Below are positions 26,627 through 36,315 of a DNA stretch of 64,000 bases, piece by piece. This DNA is from an uncultured Eubacterium sp. (GTDB lineage: Bacteria > Bacillota > Clostridia > Lachnospirales > Lachnospiraceae), in assembly GCA_947642745.1 (NCBI GenBank), contig CANRTU010000001.1:62001-126000 (forward strand). Direction: 5' to 3'. The notes beneath the pieces are model-generated. The model was not told where the DNA came from. It saw only the letters and a program-made list of their open reading frames with translations, and searched no databases. Both the position numbers and the translations under genes were made by a program. The stretch's first letter is position 1; every line of letters begins with the position of its first letter.

Positions 26627-27333
26627 TACGCATCACCGCCCCTCTCCGGAGACAGTCCGGTGTCGTTCACAATCCGGCCATCCTCAATCCGGATCGTCCG
26701 GTCACAAATCTGTGCCATTGCTTCATTGTGGGTAACCATCAGTATCGTCTGGCTGTATTTGCGGCAGCTTTCCTTTAGCAGTCCCATGACTTCCATGGTA
26801 GTGGCGGAATCCAGGTTACCTGTCGGTTCGTCCGCCAGCAGAAGCGCCGGTCTGGTAACCAGCGCCCGTGCGATGGCCACCCGCTGCTGCTGGCCGCCGG
26901 ACAGTTCGTGGGGATATTTCTTTTTCTTATCCCAGATACCAAGTTCCTTTAACAGTCCGCAGATATGGCTGTGTGCGATACGCCTGCCCCGGTCAAACGT
27001 CAGTGGAAGCGCCACATTGTCATAGACGTTGAGCATCGGCATCAGGCTGTAGTTCTGAAATACAAATCCGATGTTTCTGCGTCTGAAAATAGTCCGCTCT
27101 TTTACTGAAAGGGTACTTATTTCCCTTCCCTTTATAAAAATCTGTCCCTTTGCAGGCTTATCCAGACCTCCCACCAGATTCAGCAGGGTGGATTTTCCAG
27201 ATCCGGACGTGCCGGCCACCGCAACGAATTCACCTTCCCTCACCTGCAGGCAGACGTCGTTTAAGGCGCTGACACGGTTCTCTTTTGTGCCATAGATTTT
27301 TTCCACATGGCTTAATTCCAGCATATATTCCAA
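26626..27333 (-). CDS. ABC transporter ATPase (LolD/MacB type)
   Basis: A 235-residue ATPase. Walker A GTSGSGKST, Q loop VFQNYSLMPMLNVYDNVALP, signature LSGGQQQRVAIARAL, Walker B LLLADEPTGNLDSAT and H loop in MVTHNEAM, with the LolD/MacB-specific TGNLDS wording. It powers the FtsX permease encoded next. I choose the TTG at 27331-27333 because GGAG lies 8 bases upstream; the ATG three codons later is too far from it. Part of the kinase-ATPase-permease row on the minus strand. Confidence 0.94.
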   Translation of the reverse strand: MEYMLELSHVEKIYGTKENRVSALNDVCLQVREGEFVAVAGTSGSGKSTLLNLVGGLDKPAKGQIFIKGREISTLSVKERTIFRRRNIGFVFQNYSLMPMLNVYDNVALPLTFDRGRRIAHSHICGLLKELGIWDKKKKYPHELSGGQQQRVAIARALVTRPALLLADEPTGNLDSATTMEVMGLLKESCRKYSQTILMVTHNEAMAQICDRTIRIEDGRIVNDTGLSPERGGDA

Positions 27334-27480
27334 TTTAATCGCTCCTTTCCTCTTTCTGCCAGACAGTATACCGGAAAGATCTTGCATTTTCTTTACAAAA
27401 ATGGCGGCCGGTTCTTACAGTTTTGTAAGAACTGCCGCACAAATCAGTAAAAACCCATGGCGTATCCCGCTAACGGGAAA

Positions 27481-28389
27481 TTATGTTACCATATACTGGT
27501 TTTGCAAAAATACGGAAAAACTGCTTCCTTTATCACAGACAGACTTTGCGGTTACATACCCCTTTTCTTTTTCCAGAATCAAGGCCGACAGATACAGGCC
27601 GATCCCGCATCCTTCGGTATGTTCTGTCCGGGGACTTCTGTAAAAGCGCCGGAAAACCAGTCCCAGCTCGTCCTGTGGTATCCCGCACCCATTATCTGTA
27701 AACCGGATTTCTGTATAGATTTCATAAGGGTGGACAGTGATACGGATCGTACCGCCTTTTTTCGTATATTTCACCGCATTTTCCAGTATATTGACAAATA
27801 CTTCCGCCGTCCATTTTTTATTATGATATAGCATACGGTCGCTAAACTCTTCTGTTACAAGATCCAGTCCCTTCGCCTCTATTTTGCCATATACGGTATC
27901 AATGGCTTCCAGCAGCGTATCCCGGACCGGAAGATACGCCGGCTCAAACATAATGACATTCTGCTCCAGCTTTACCATTTTGGAAAGGGAACTGGTCAGC
28001 CAGTCCAGCCTTGCGGTCTGTCTTCTGATTTTAGCGACCGAATCCCTCTTTGCCGCTTCATCCAGCGGCTGGCCGCACAAAATCTCCGTATAGAGTAAAA
28101 GGCTGGCCAGGGGCGTTTTCAGCTGGTGGGACATATCAGAAACCAGGCTTTTTACCTGCTCTTTTTCTTCCTGCGCCCGTTCCGCCTGCTTTCCCAGCAC
28201 TTCCTGAATCCGCCCGGCCTTGTGCGCCAGGGCGGACAGCTGCCCCTCACGGATACCGGATACTGTGATCTGCTCCTGTTCCAGGATACAGTCCAGCATT
28301 CCGTCCACGGTCCGGTACCAGATCTTATTCCGGTATACGCTCATGCCAAGGGCAGCGCCCAGCAGCAGAATTAACAGATAAAGAATCAT
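27481..28389 (-). CDS. Sensor histidine kinase of the FtsX ABC unit
   Basis: A 302-residue kinase with one short N-terminal membrane helix (MILYLLILLLGAALGM), no extracellular domain, a HisKA domain with His88 in SDMSHQLKTPLASLLLY, N box VFVNILENAVKYT, G1 DNGCGIP and G2 CGIGLYLSA. Kinases this short beside FtsX transporters usually sense through the transporter. AAAGGAG supports the ATG at 28389. The expected partner regulator is not adjacent; one of the right type lies at 31626-32363 on the same strand, past an inserted-looking module. Confidence 0.92.
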   Translation of the reverse strand: MILYLLILLLGAALGMSVYRNKIWYRTVDGMLDCILEQEQITVSGIREGQLSALAHKAGRIQEVLGKQAERAQEEKEQVKSLVSDMSHQLKTPLASLLLYTEILCGQPLDEAAKRDSVAKIRRQTARLDWLTSSLSKMVKLEQNVIMFEPAYLPVRDTLLEAIDTVYGKIEAKGLDLVTEEFSDRMLYHNKKWTAEVFVNILENAVKYTKKGGTIRITVHPYEIYTEIRFTDNGCGIPQDELGLVFRRFYRSPRTEHTEGCGIGLYLSALILEKEKGYVTAKSVCDKGSSFSVFLQNQYMVT

Positions 28390-28490
28390 CTTCCCACTCC
28401 TTTCCGGAAACGGACAGACATCAGATTTCCCCCCGCAGCTGCGGAGTCCGGACAAAATCTGGCTGTATGACAGACGAAATCAGGTTTTCT

Positions 28491-28500
28491 ATAGATCTGC
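28491..28500. repeat. Left copy of 10-bp direct repeat ATAGATCTGC
   Basis: ATAGATCTGC occurs here and at 31551-31560, one copy at each edge of the helix-turn-helix/kinase/zinc-ribbon module. Seen directly; a target-site or recombination origin is inference. Confidence 0.6.
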
Positions 28501-28513
28501 GATTTCTTAAATT

Positions 28514-28936
28514 TTATTCCAGAATTTTTTCTCCCTGCTCATACAGCAGTCCATTTACATCCATTACCGTTTTTCCTTTCAGCAGGGCATTGATCAGGAT
28601 ACTGTCACGCCGGCTTCTGGGATAAAGATTATGATGCGCTCCGGCACGCAGCAGGATGTCTGTTTCTTCTGGTGATAAACGCATGGCCAGGCACAGGGCT
28701 ACGATTTTGTCCCGTTCCGGCATTCTTTTCCCGGAAAATATCTGATAGCCATATTCCCGCTGTATGCCGGAAGCAGCGATGCAGCGGCTCTTTTTCATCT
28801 GTTTCTGCTCCAGAAAAGACTCTAATAATTCATGCAAAGCGGGAACCCGCAGAGAATCCGCTTCTCTTTGCAGATATGACTCCACATTCGGGGAAGCTTT
28901 CAAAAGTTCAAACAATTCTCCTGTGCTTTTTTTCAT
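28514..28936 (-). CDS. Helix-turn-helix protein paired with a Ser/Thr kinase
   Basis: A 140-residue protein. The middle (about residues 45-105) reads as an XRE-like helix-turn-helix: QKQMKKSRCIAASGIQREYG then YQIFSGKRMPERDKIVALCL. The ends (STGELFELLKASPNVESYL; RRDSILINALLKGKTVMDVN) match a clostridial family commonly found beside Hanks-type kinases, as I recall it. Start at the ATG at 28936, with GGAGG 8 bases upstream. It is divergent from the kinase at 29235. A perfect palindrome just upstream (28950-28965) is a likely autoregulatory operator. Function otherwise unknown. Confidence 0.82.
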   Translation of the reverse strand: MKKSTGELFELLKASPNVESYLQREADSLRVPALHELLESFLEQKQMKKSRCIAASGIQREYGYQIFSGKRMPERDKIVALCLAMRLSPEETDILLRAGAHHNLYPRSRRDSILINALLKGKTVMDVNGLLYEQGEKILE

Positions 28937-28949
28937 TCGTATGTCCTCC

Positions 28950-28965
28950 ATGCCATTTATGGCAT
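28950..28965. promoter_or_regulatory. Palindromic operator upstream of the helix-turn-helix gene
   Basis: ATGCCATTTATGGCAT: perfect 7-base arms around TT, placed 14 bases before the start codon at 28936 and overlapping the leader; probable binding site for the encoded regulator. Confidence 0.55.
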
Positions 28966-29234
28966 ATTATAGTCTTATCTTTTAAATAAATCAACCCGGG
29001 AAAAGTGACAGACATGCCGCTGTTCCTTTGATCTGGCCGGGTACAAAAACGCCTGCGATCCGGACTTGCGACATTTACTTTCCAGGGCGCCCTTTCCATA
29101 AAGCAAAAAATATGTAATTGAACAATGCACGCTGACGGGTTATAATATGTTATTATTACATTTCCCGGACTGGCGATGCCATTATCATACTGGAAAATCC
29201 GGAATGATCCGTTACAGTATCAAAGGAGCCGCAA

Positions 29235-30353
29235 ATGCAGAATACTTTATATGAATATATTGACCAGAAATTTATAAACCTGACGCCACAAGGATCCGGC
29301 GGCCGTCAGACGGTGTGGCTGGCGCAGGATGTGGAAACAAAACGCATTGTTATCAAAAAATATATCTCTCTTGAAAATGCTGAGGTATATGAACGTCTCA
29401 AATCCATCCGTCACAAAAGTCTTGTTCCTGTCCTGTACCTGGCGAAAGGAGCCCGGGGTGCGGTAGTCATTCTGGAATACGTCAGTGGTCAGACGATCGG
29501 AGAACGGATGGAAACGCAGGGACTTTTTCATGAAAAAGACGCCGTTTCTTATATGATCCAGTTACTGCGGGGACTTTACGTGGTGCATCAGGCTGGCATT
29601 GTCCACCGGGACATCAAACCGGATAACCTGCTTATTTCAACCGATGGCATATTAAAAATTCTTGATTTTGACATCAGCAGGATTTACAAAAAACACAGCA
29701 GACAGGATACGCAGCTGAACGGGACACAGGGATACGCAGCGCCGGAACAGCTGGGGCACCAGCAGACCGACGCCCGGTCCGATATATACGCCTCCGGCGT
29801 TCTGATGAATGTCATGCTCACCGGATGCAGACCAAATGAACAGCCTTATACGGATAACAAAGCCATACATACTATTATCCGCCGGTGTTTCGAAATCTCT
29901 CCGGAAAACAGATACCAGAACGCAGGTAAAATGCTGCAGGCTCTGGAACGATTGCAGGCTTTCCAGAGATGGCCCGCTGACAGATCCGCTCCGGATACTT
30001 CCGCCCACAGAACAGGCATCTGGCCGGGATTCCGTACCGGCGTCCGCTGGAAACAGATCATCGCCAGCATCTATTATGTTCTGATGAGTATCTACAGCGC
30101 CAGCTGTTTATACCTGTGCTGGCCCGATCCGCTGGCGCTTTTTCTGGAAACTGTGGCAGTGGCCGCCCACATCTGGCTTGCCGTTTTCCTGCCGCTGAAT
30201 TTTCCGGACTGGATGCGTCTGGTACCTCCCGTACAGCGGCTGGGCCGTATCCCAAAGATCATACTTGGCATGATGCTCTGGATGATCCTGTTTATGACAG
30301 GAGCCACGCTGGACCAGTATGTATCTGCAAATATCATGCACCTGACCTCCTGA
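29235..30353 (+). CDS. Membrane Ser/Thr protein kinase (Hanks type) with DFD motif
   Basis: A 372-residue protein. The kinase domain spans about residues 15-265: glycine loop GSGGRQTVW, ATP Lys near 41-42 (IVIKKY), catalytic loop HRDIKPDN with Asp126, metal motif DFD (144-146) instead of DFG, and YAAPEQLG in the activation segment. A linker and three or four membrane helices (about 285-365) follow; there are no PASTA repeats. Substrates are unknown; the divergent helix-turn-helix gene is the obvious candidate partner. AAAGGAG precedes the ATG. Confidence in kinase fold is high. Confidence 0.92.
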   Translation: MQNTLYEYIDQKFINLTPQGSGGRQTVWLAQDVETKRIVIKKYISLENAEVYERLKSIRHKSLVPVLYLAKGARGAVVILEYVSGQTIGERMETQGLFHEKDAVSYMIQLLRGLYVVHQAGIVHRDIKPDNLLISTDGILKILDFDISRIYKKHSRQDTQLNGTQGYAAPEQLGHQQTDARSDIYASGVLMNVMLTGCRPNEQPYTDNKAIHTIIRRCFEISPENRYQNAGKMLQALERLQAFQRWPADRSAPDTSAHRTGIWPGFRTGVRWKQIIASIYYVLMSIYSASCLYLCWPDPLALFLETVAVAAHIWLAVFLPLNFPDWMRLVPPVQRLGRIPKIILGMMLWMILFMTGATLDQYVSANIMHLTS

Positions 30354-30390
30354 TAAAATGATAATTGTATGCTCACAGCTTACCAGATAC

Positions 30391-30434
30391 AGACCATGTT
30401 TTCTTATAATAATGAGAAATGCATGGTCTTTTTG
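30391..30434 (+). terminator. Terminator after the Ser/Thr kinase; rest of the 323-base spacer
   Basis: AGACCATG (30391-30398) pairs with CATGGTCT (30422-30429), followed by TTTTT. Further on, a 12-base palindrome TGTCATATGACA (30440-30451) and a related ATCATATGAT (30634-30643) share the core TCATATGA and may be operator sites for the next gene. Nothing else is seen to 30676. Confidence 0.85.
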
Positions 30435-30676
30435 CGTTATGTCATATGACACAGCCGCTTTGTTCTTTGCAGTCCACAGGTCACAGGAACTTTTTAGCAG
30501 AAAACCTGCCTGTTTTAAACAATAGACAGTTCAAAGTATTTCTCTGGCGCTATGTCATCCCACAGGGAAACGGGTCTGCCATTCACAGATTATCATAGTT
30601 GTAATCTGCCAGAATCCGGGCCTTTTGAGGCAAATCATATGATAACGCAGAAAAGTAAAACACGAGGAGGATTAAT

Positions 30677-31492
30677 ATGAATCAGTCAGATGAAACCAAA
30701 CGCTGCCGGCACTGCCAGTCAGAAATTCCAAAAAAGGCGAAAGTCTGCCCAGAATGCCGCAAAAAACAACACGGAAAATTAAAATGGGCCATCCTGGCGG
30801 TTGTGATCATTGGGATTGGCGCTGCCGCAGGCGGCAGCGGGAACGGCCAGGATGAGCCTCTGGTACAGAAAGTAGCGGATCTGCAGGACACAGGCGAAAA
30901 CCAGAACGCAGACCAGAACAGCTCCGGCGCAGAAAATGGAAAAAAAGACACAGACAAAAGCGGTACAAAAGAAAACGATCTAAAAGAAAACGATCTAAAA
31001 GAAAATGATCTAAAAGAAAGCGGTGAAAAAGATAACGGCAAACCAGCATCCGGAAAGAAAAACAATACAGATAATAACGGGAAAGCTGACGCAGAGGGCA
31101 AAAACGATTCTGGAAACATATTTGTTACCGGCGATGTCATTGAGACATCCGGATTGCGGATATCGTTTCTGTCCGCAGAACAATATATATCCGATAATGA
31201 ATTTATCCAGCCTGAAAAAGGACATATTTATTATAAAATGAGCTTTGAATTTGAAAACATCTCCGATTCGGATCAATATGTTTCCTCTTTTGATTTTGAC
31301 TGTTACGCAGATGGTTACGACATGCAGCAGGCCTATATGGACGACGCACTTAGCCTGGACGCCACACTTTCGCCCGGGAGAAAGTCAAAAGGATCTGTCA
31401 TATTTGAAGCGCCGCCTGACAGTAAGGAAATACTGTTAGAATACGAAACGGGCATCTGGACAGAAGATAAAATTATTTTTAAGATCAAATAA
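30677..31492 (+). CDS. Zinc-ribbon membrane protein with DUF4352-like domain
   Basis: A 271-residue protein. A zinc ribbon (CRHCQSEIPKKAKVCPEC, residues 10-27), one membrane helix (about 36-52), a highly charged linker (about 55-155) with three KENDL repeats, and an outside domain (about 160-270) resembling DUF4352/DUF5067 immunoglobulin-like domains (IYYKMSFEFENISDSDQYVS). The N-in, C-out layout suits a sensor or partner of the Ser/Thr kinase (inference from position). GAGGAGG lies before the ATG. The linker's Ser/Thr are possible phosphorylation sites. Confidence 0.8.
   Translation: MNQSDETKRCRHCQSEIPKKAKVCPECRKKQHGKLKWAILAVVIIGIGAAAGGSGNGQDEPLVQKVADLQDTGENQNADQNSSGAENGKKDTDKSGTKENDLKENDLKENDLKESGEKDNGKPASGKKNNTDNNGKADAEGKNDSGNIFVTGDVIETSGLRISFLSAEQYISDNEFIQPEKGHIYYKMSFEFENISDSDQYVSSFDFDCYADGYDMQQAYMDDALSLDATLSPGRKSKGSVIFEAPPDSKEILLEYETGIWTEDKIIFKIK
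30967..31011 (+). repeat. 15-bp in-frame coding repeat, three units
   Basis: AAAAGAAAACGATCT occurs three times in frame (30967-30981, 30982-30996, 30997-31011; the last with one change), encoding KENDL repeats in the linker of the zinc-ribbon protein. Length may vary between strains by slippage. Confidence 0.9.
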
Positions 31493-31554
31493 ATCTATAG
31501 AATAAATTAAATCCATAAAATAGATCTATAACATAAATTAAATTCATAAAATAG
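31493..31554. repeat. 31-bp tandem duplication
   Basis: ATCTATA(G/A)(A/C)ATAAATTAAAT then (C/T)CATAAAATAG at 31493-31523 and 31524-31554, differing at three positions. It lies just after the zinc-ribbon gene and ends beside the direct repeat at 31551-31560. Confidence 0.85.
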
Positions 31555-31560
31555 ATCTGC
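31551..31560. repeat. Right copy of 10-bp direct repeat ATAGATCTGC
   Basis: Identical to 28491-28500; together they bracket a 3.05-kb segment that separates the response regulator gene from the kinase-ABC genes. Confidence 0.6.
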
Positions 31561-31625
31561 AGGAAACATGGTCCTAAGGTAATACATGCCTGGCAGCTGT
31601 AATCCGGGTCTTACAGACCGCTCTG

Positions 31626-32363
31626 TCATTCTTTCCAGATATACCCCACGCCGTGCACCGTCCGGATCTTTACCGGGTGGGACGGATCGTCCTCTATTTT
31701 CGCCCGCAGGCGGCTGATATTCACAGATACCGTATTATGATCCACATATTTCCCGTCGCTGTCCCAGATCCGGCTTAAAATCTGCTCTTTTGACAATACA
31801 TGATTCCGGTTCTCCATCAGATAAGAGAGCAGACGGAATTCCAGCGGACTGACGGTAATTTCCAGCTCCGTAAAACCGCCCCGCGGCGGAAAAGAAACCG
31901 CTGCCAGAGCAGGCCCTTTGCAGCCGGATACTTTTTTATATACCCTGCACGTGCTTTTATCCAGGGTAATATTGCCGGAAACAAGTATTTCCGGCGTTAT
32001 GGATTTATCCAGCGCCCGCCGGATTCTGGCTTTCAGTACGCCCAGGGAAAAAGGCTTGGATAAATAATCATCCGCCCCCAGTTCCAGCGCCTTGATTTCA
32101 TCCAGCTCAGAATCCCTGGCGGTAAGCATAATAACAGGCAGCCGGCTGAACCGGCGCACTTCTTTACATAAGTCAAACCCGCTGCCATCCGGAAGATTAC
32201 AGTCCAGCAGAACCAGACTGCAGTTTTCATTTAATATCTGCCGCAGGCCGTCCCCGGCGGTGGAAGCCTCCGCCACATCATATCCGTCACTGGCAAAGGA
32301 AAAGCAAAGCCCCTCCCTCAGGTCAGCGTCATCTTCAATAATCAGTATCTTCTGCTTCGCCAT
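31626..32363 (-). CDS. OmpR-family response regulator, probable partner of the FtsX-unit kinase
   Basis: A 245-residue regulator: receiver domain with IIEDDADLR, phospho-acceptor Asp54 in VLLDCNLPDG, switch Lys in YLSKPF, and a winged helix ending KIRTVHGVGYIWKE. The linker between domains has an odd insertion (CKGPALAAVSFPPRGGF, about residues 150-170) in the first strands of the DNA-binding domain. No kinase is adjacent. Its type and strand match the unit at 23990-28389, so it was probably the head of that operon before the module in between arrived (inference). AGGAGG supports the ATG at 32363. Confidence 0.9.
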   Translation of the reverse strand: MAKQKILIIEDDADLREGLCFSFASDGYDVAEASTAGDGLRQILNENCSLVLLDCNLPDGSGFDLCKEVRRFSRLPVIMLTARDSELDEIKALELGADDYLSKPFSLGVLKARIRRALDKSITPEILVSGNITLDKSTCRVYKKVSGCKGPALAAVSFPPRGGFTELEITVSPLEFRLLSYLMENRNHVLSKEQILSRIWDSDGKYVDHNTVSVNISRLRAKIEDDPSHPVKIRTVHGVGYIWKE

Positions 32364-32417
32364 ATGAGCGCCTCCTGTCAAACCCCGGGATAAAATGCGG
32401 CCGTACCCGCTGCATGT

Positions 32418-33887
<1,470 letters not shown>

Positions 33888-34092
33888 TCATCCAGTTTTT
33901 ATATCTGTCCAAAACAGCAATGTGTGCCGGGTGCCTGCCGGATAACAGCTTTTCATGATTGCGCAGACAATCCGGCCAGCTATGTATATATAATTTTATC
34001 CGCCTGCCGAAAACGTCGTACAAATCATATACCATTAAACTTCCCTTCTGTCCCTGCTCTGGCAGCTTTCTAAATAATCCGCAGATTTTTAC

Positions 34093-34950
34093 TTAATGAA
34101 TCGCATGTACCCCGCAGACCTTCTTACACTGCCCGCAGTGGATACACTCCGGATGATTGACCTGACGCACCGGATCAATCCGCATGTCACAGACATTGCG
34201 GCACGCACCACAATCCACGCATTTTTCCGGGTCTGCCCGGTAGCGGAATACAGCCACCGGATTAAACAGAGAATAGACTGCTCCCAGCGGGCATATGTAT
34301 TTACAAAACGGCCGGTAAATCAGAACTGACAATATCACCGTAACTGCCAGCAGCACATTTTTCCACACATACAGCCACCCCAGGGCACTGCGCATGGTTT
34401 CATTGAAAAGTACCAGTGGTATCCCGCCTTCCAGCGTACCTGCCGGACAGATCAGTTTACAAAACCAGGGAGCGCCCTGGCCCAGCACATCCACAATACA
34501 CAAGGGCAGCAACAGGACAAATACAATCAGGATCATATATTTAAGCTTCCGCAGCATCCAGTCGCCTTTAAAGGTTCCGATCTTTTTTACAAACGGGATT
34601 TTATACAGCAGATCCTGGAACAGTCCGAACGGACAGAGCCATCCACAGACAAGCCTGCCTGTTATGGCCCCGGTAAATATAAGAAATCCGGATATATAAT
34701 ATGCGAATTTAAAATTCCAGTTTCCAATGACGGCCTGCAGCGCTCCCACCGGGCAGGCGCCCAGCGCTCCCGGACAGGAGTAACAGTTAAGTCCCGGTAC
34801 ACAAAAATTTTTCAGCGGTCCCCGGTAGATTTTTCCATGTAAAAAACCGGCCAGATAACTATTGGTTAAAAATGCCCATAATATCTGTATTCTGTGGCGT
34901 TTCCATTCTCCGTGTTTTCTGCCTCTGTTTTTATCTTTATCCAATTCCAA
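34093..34950 (-). CDS. Membrane 4Fe-4S ferredoxin (NapH/polyferredoxin type)
   Basis: A 285-residue integral membrane protein with four or five helices, two CXXXCP motifs of the NapH/CcoG type (CGWLCPFG, CKYICPLG), an unusual Cys-rich N-terminal loop (PGLNCYSCPGALGACPVGAL) and a C-terminal pair of 4Fe-4S motifs (CVDCGACRNVCDM and CIHCGQCKKVCGV). It should carry electrons across or along the membrane. It is last in a row TlpA-like lipoprotein, CD1871A-like peptide, ferredoxin; it overlaps the peptide gene. The TTG at 34950 is the likely start, with GGAG close upstream. Confidence 0.9.
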   Translation of the reverse strand: MELDKDKNRGRKHGEWKRHRIQILWAFLTNSYLAGFLHGKIYRGPLKNFCVPGLNCYSCPGALGACPVGALQAVIGNWNFKFAYYISGFLIFTGAITGRLVCGWLCPFGLFQDLLYKIPFVKKIGTFKGDWMLRKLKYMILIVFVLLLPLCIVDVLGQGAPWFCKLICPAGTLEGGIPLVLFNETMRSALGWLYVWKNVLLAVTVILSVLIYRPFCKYICPLGAVYSLFNPVAVFRYRADPEKCVDCGACRNVCDMRIDPVRQVNHPECIHCGQCKKVCGVHAIH

Positions 34951-35086
34951 TACACTCCATACATATGTTCACAGCTTTTTCCAGAACTACTTTCATCTCT
35001 CCCCGGCCAATCCCGTAAGCCATCATCGCAGCTCCCGCAATGGCGGCGCAGATACCCCGCCAGTCCGGAGGAAGCAGACGCCTCAC
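34937..35086 (-). CDS. CD1871A-like CXXC-motif small protein
   Basis: A 49-residue peptide with one hydrophobic helix (ICAAIAGAAMMAYGIG) and the hallmark C-terminus RGEMKVVLEKAVNICMECIGIG split as RGEMKVVLEKAVN and ICMECIGIG, with the CXXC pair. The family is named after C. difficile CD1871A and usually lies beside ferredoxin and thioredoxin-like genes, as here. It starts at a GTG (35084-35086) that overlaps the stop of the TlpA-like gene as GTGA, and its end overlaps the ferredoxin gene, so the three are translationally coupled. Precise role is unknown. Confidence 0.85.
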   Translation of the reverse strand: MRRLLPPDWRGICAAIAGAAMMAYGIGRGEMKVVLEKAVNICMECIGIG

Positions 35087-36246
35087 GCTCCGGCTCCTTT
35101 CAGATTTTCCAGTTCGCTTTCCACAACCTCTCTCCATCCTTCCAGACTGTTGCTGCCAGAATAAGTCTTTCCGGTAATATTCCCGTTTTTATCCACGAAA
35201 AATGTCTCCGGAACTGCTTCAATACCGGTAAGTCTGCCGCCTAAACCATCCGCGTCAGGTATGAGAAACGGATAAGCGGCTTTGGTACGTTCAGCAAGGA
35301 GCTTTGCCTTCTCCAGTCCCTCGTTTAGCACATTGCCCTCTTCATCCGCCGTATCCAGTACAATACCCACCACATTTACACCTTTATCAGACATCTCCTC
35401 GTACAGTTTCTGCAGATCCGGTATTTCATTGACACATGGGGTGCACCAGGTGGCAAATACATTAATCATTGTAAGATCATAGTCGCCAAACATTTCCTGC
35501 GTATAGGTATTGCCTTCAATATCTTTCATGGAAAAATTTCCCAGACTTCCGGTCTGGTTTTTTGTATCGCCATCGTTTTCTGCCTCTTCCAGCGGCAGCA
35601 TATCTATGATCTCCGCTTTGATCTGCGTGACCGCTTTGACCAGTGTCTTGTCCGCATCCGGATTTGTGCTCAGATAATAAGTATACGCACCGTCGCTGCT
35701 TTTTCCGATTTTTTTATGACTGCCGCATTTTGTCAGCTGATCCAGCTGATCCAGCTGGTCTTTCCGGTAACCTCCGATGGCGCCGATCCGCTCCAGTTTC
35801 CCGGCCCATTCATAAAATGCATTGCCGTCACCGGTGGATACTTCCGCATCCCGCTGCTCCGCCGTCATGACGCTAAAAGTATAGATGCCATAATCAAGGG
35901 ATACCTGGTCCTCCGCCAGGGCTTCCGTAAGCATGGCAACCTCCTTTTTTTCCATCGCCTGCAGCAGGCGCTCCGGGAGAACAAATTTCAGTCCGAGCCC
36001 CGGATCCTCGTAATTTTCCTGGCACGGAAATGTAATATCTGATGGCTTATAAGTATCCGCAGCACTATCGGAACCGTCTGCGTCAGACTCCTTTTCATCC
36101 CCGTCCGTGCCGGTTACCGGCTGATCCTGTTTCTCCACAGACTGATCCGGTTCTTTTCGCTGTTCTGACGCACAGCCGCCAAGCATACTGGCATATACTG
36201 TTCCAGCCAGAAGAAGCATACTGATTTTCCTTAACCGTTTTGTCAT
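35083..36246 (-). CDS. TlpA-like thioredoxin-fold lipoprotein
   Basis: A 387-residue lipoprotein. Signal peptide with lipobox LGGC (Cys25), an acidic linker, an N-terminal domain of unknown function (about 65-220) and a C-terminal TlpA/ResA thioredoxin fold (about 235-385) with redox motif TWCTPC (Cys268, Cys271) and cis-Pro in EAVPETFF. It probably reduces or oxidises exported thiols outside the membrane, with electrons from the ferredoxin partner (inference). A DQL triplet repeat occurs at residues 163-171. AGGAGG precedes the ATG. First gene of the redox cassette. Confidence 0.92.
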   Translation of the reverse strand: MTKRLRKISMLLLAGTVYASMLGGCASEQRKEPDQSVEKQDQPVTGTDGDEKESDADGSDSAADTYKPSDITFPCQENYEDPGLGLKFVLPERLLQAMEKKEVAMLTEALAEDQVSLDYGIYTFSVMTAEQRDAEVSTGDGNAFYEWAGKLERIGAIGGYRKDQLDQLDQLTKCGSHKKIGKSSDGAYTYYLSTNPDADKTLVKAVTQIKAEIIDMLPLEEAENDGDTKNQTGSLGNFSMKDIEGNTYTQEMFGDYDLTMINVFATWCTPCVNEIPDLQKLYEEMSDKGVNVVGIVLDTADEEGNVLNEGLEKAKLLAERTKAAYPFLIPDADGLGGRLTGIEAVPETFFVDKNGNITGKTYSGSNSLEGWREVVESELENLKGAGA

Positions 36247-36315
36247 GTTAAACCTCCTGTTTTTGATTCATATATTTTAGTCCGGATTGATGTTTCAGAT
36301 CCGGACATCCTGCCC

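Noticed and set aside
30682-31140. Long minus-strand frame opposite the zinc-ribbon gene
   Set aside because: Ser/Phe-rich shadow of the Lys/Glu/Asn-rich linker; no ribosome binding site.
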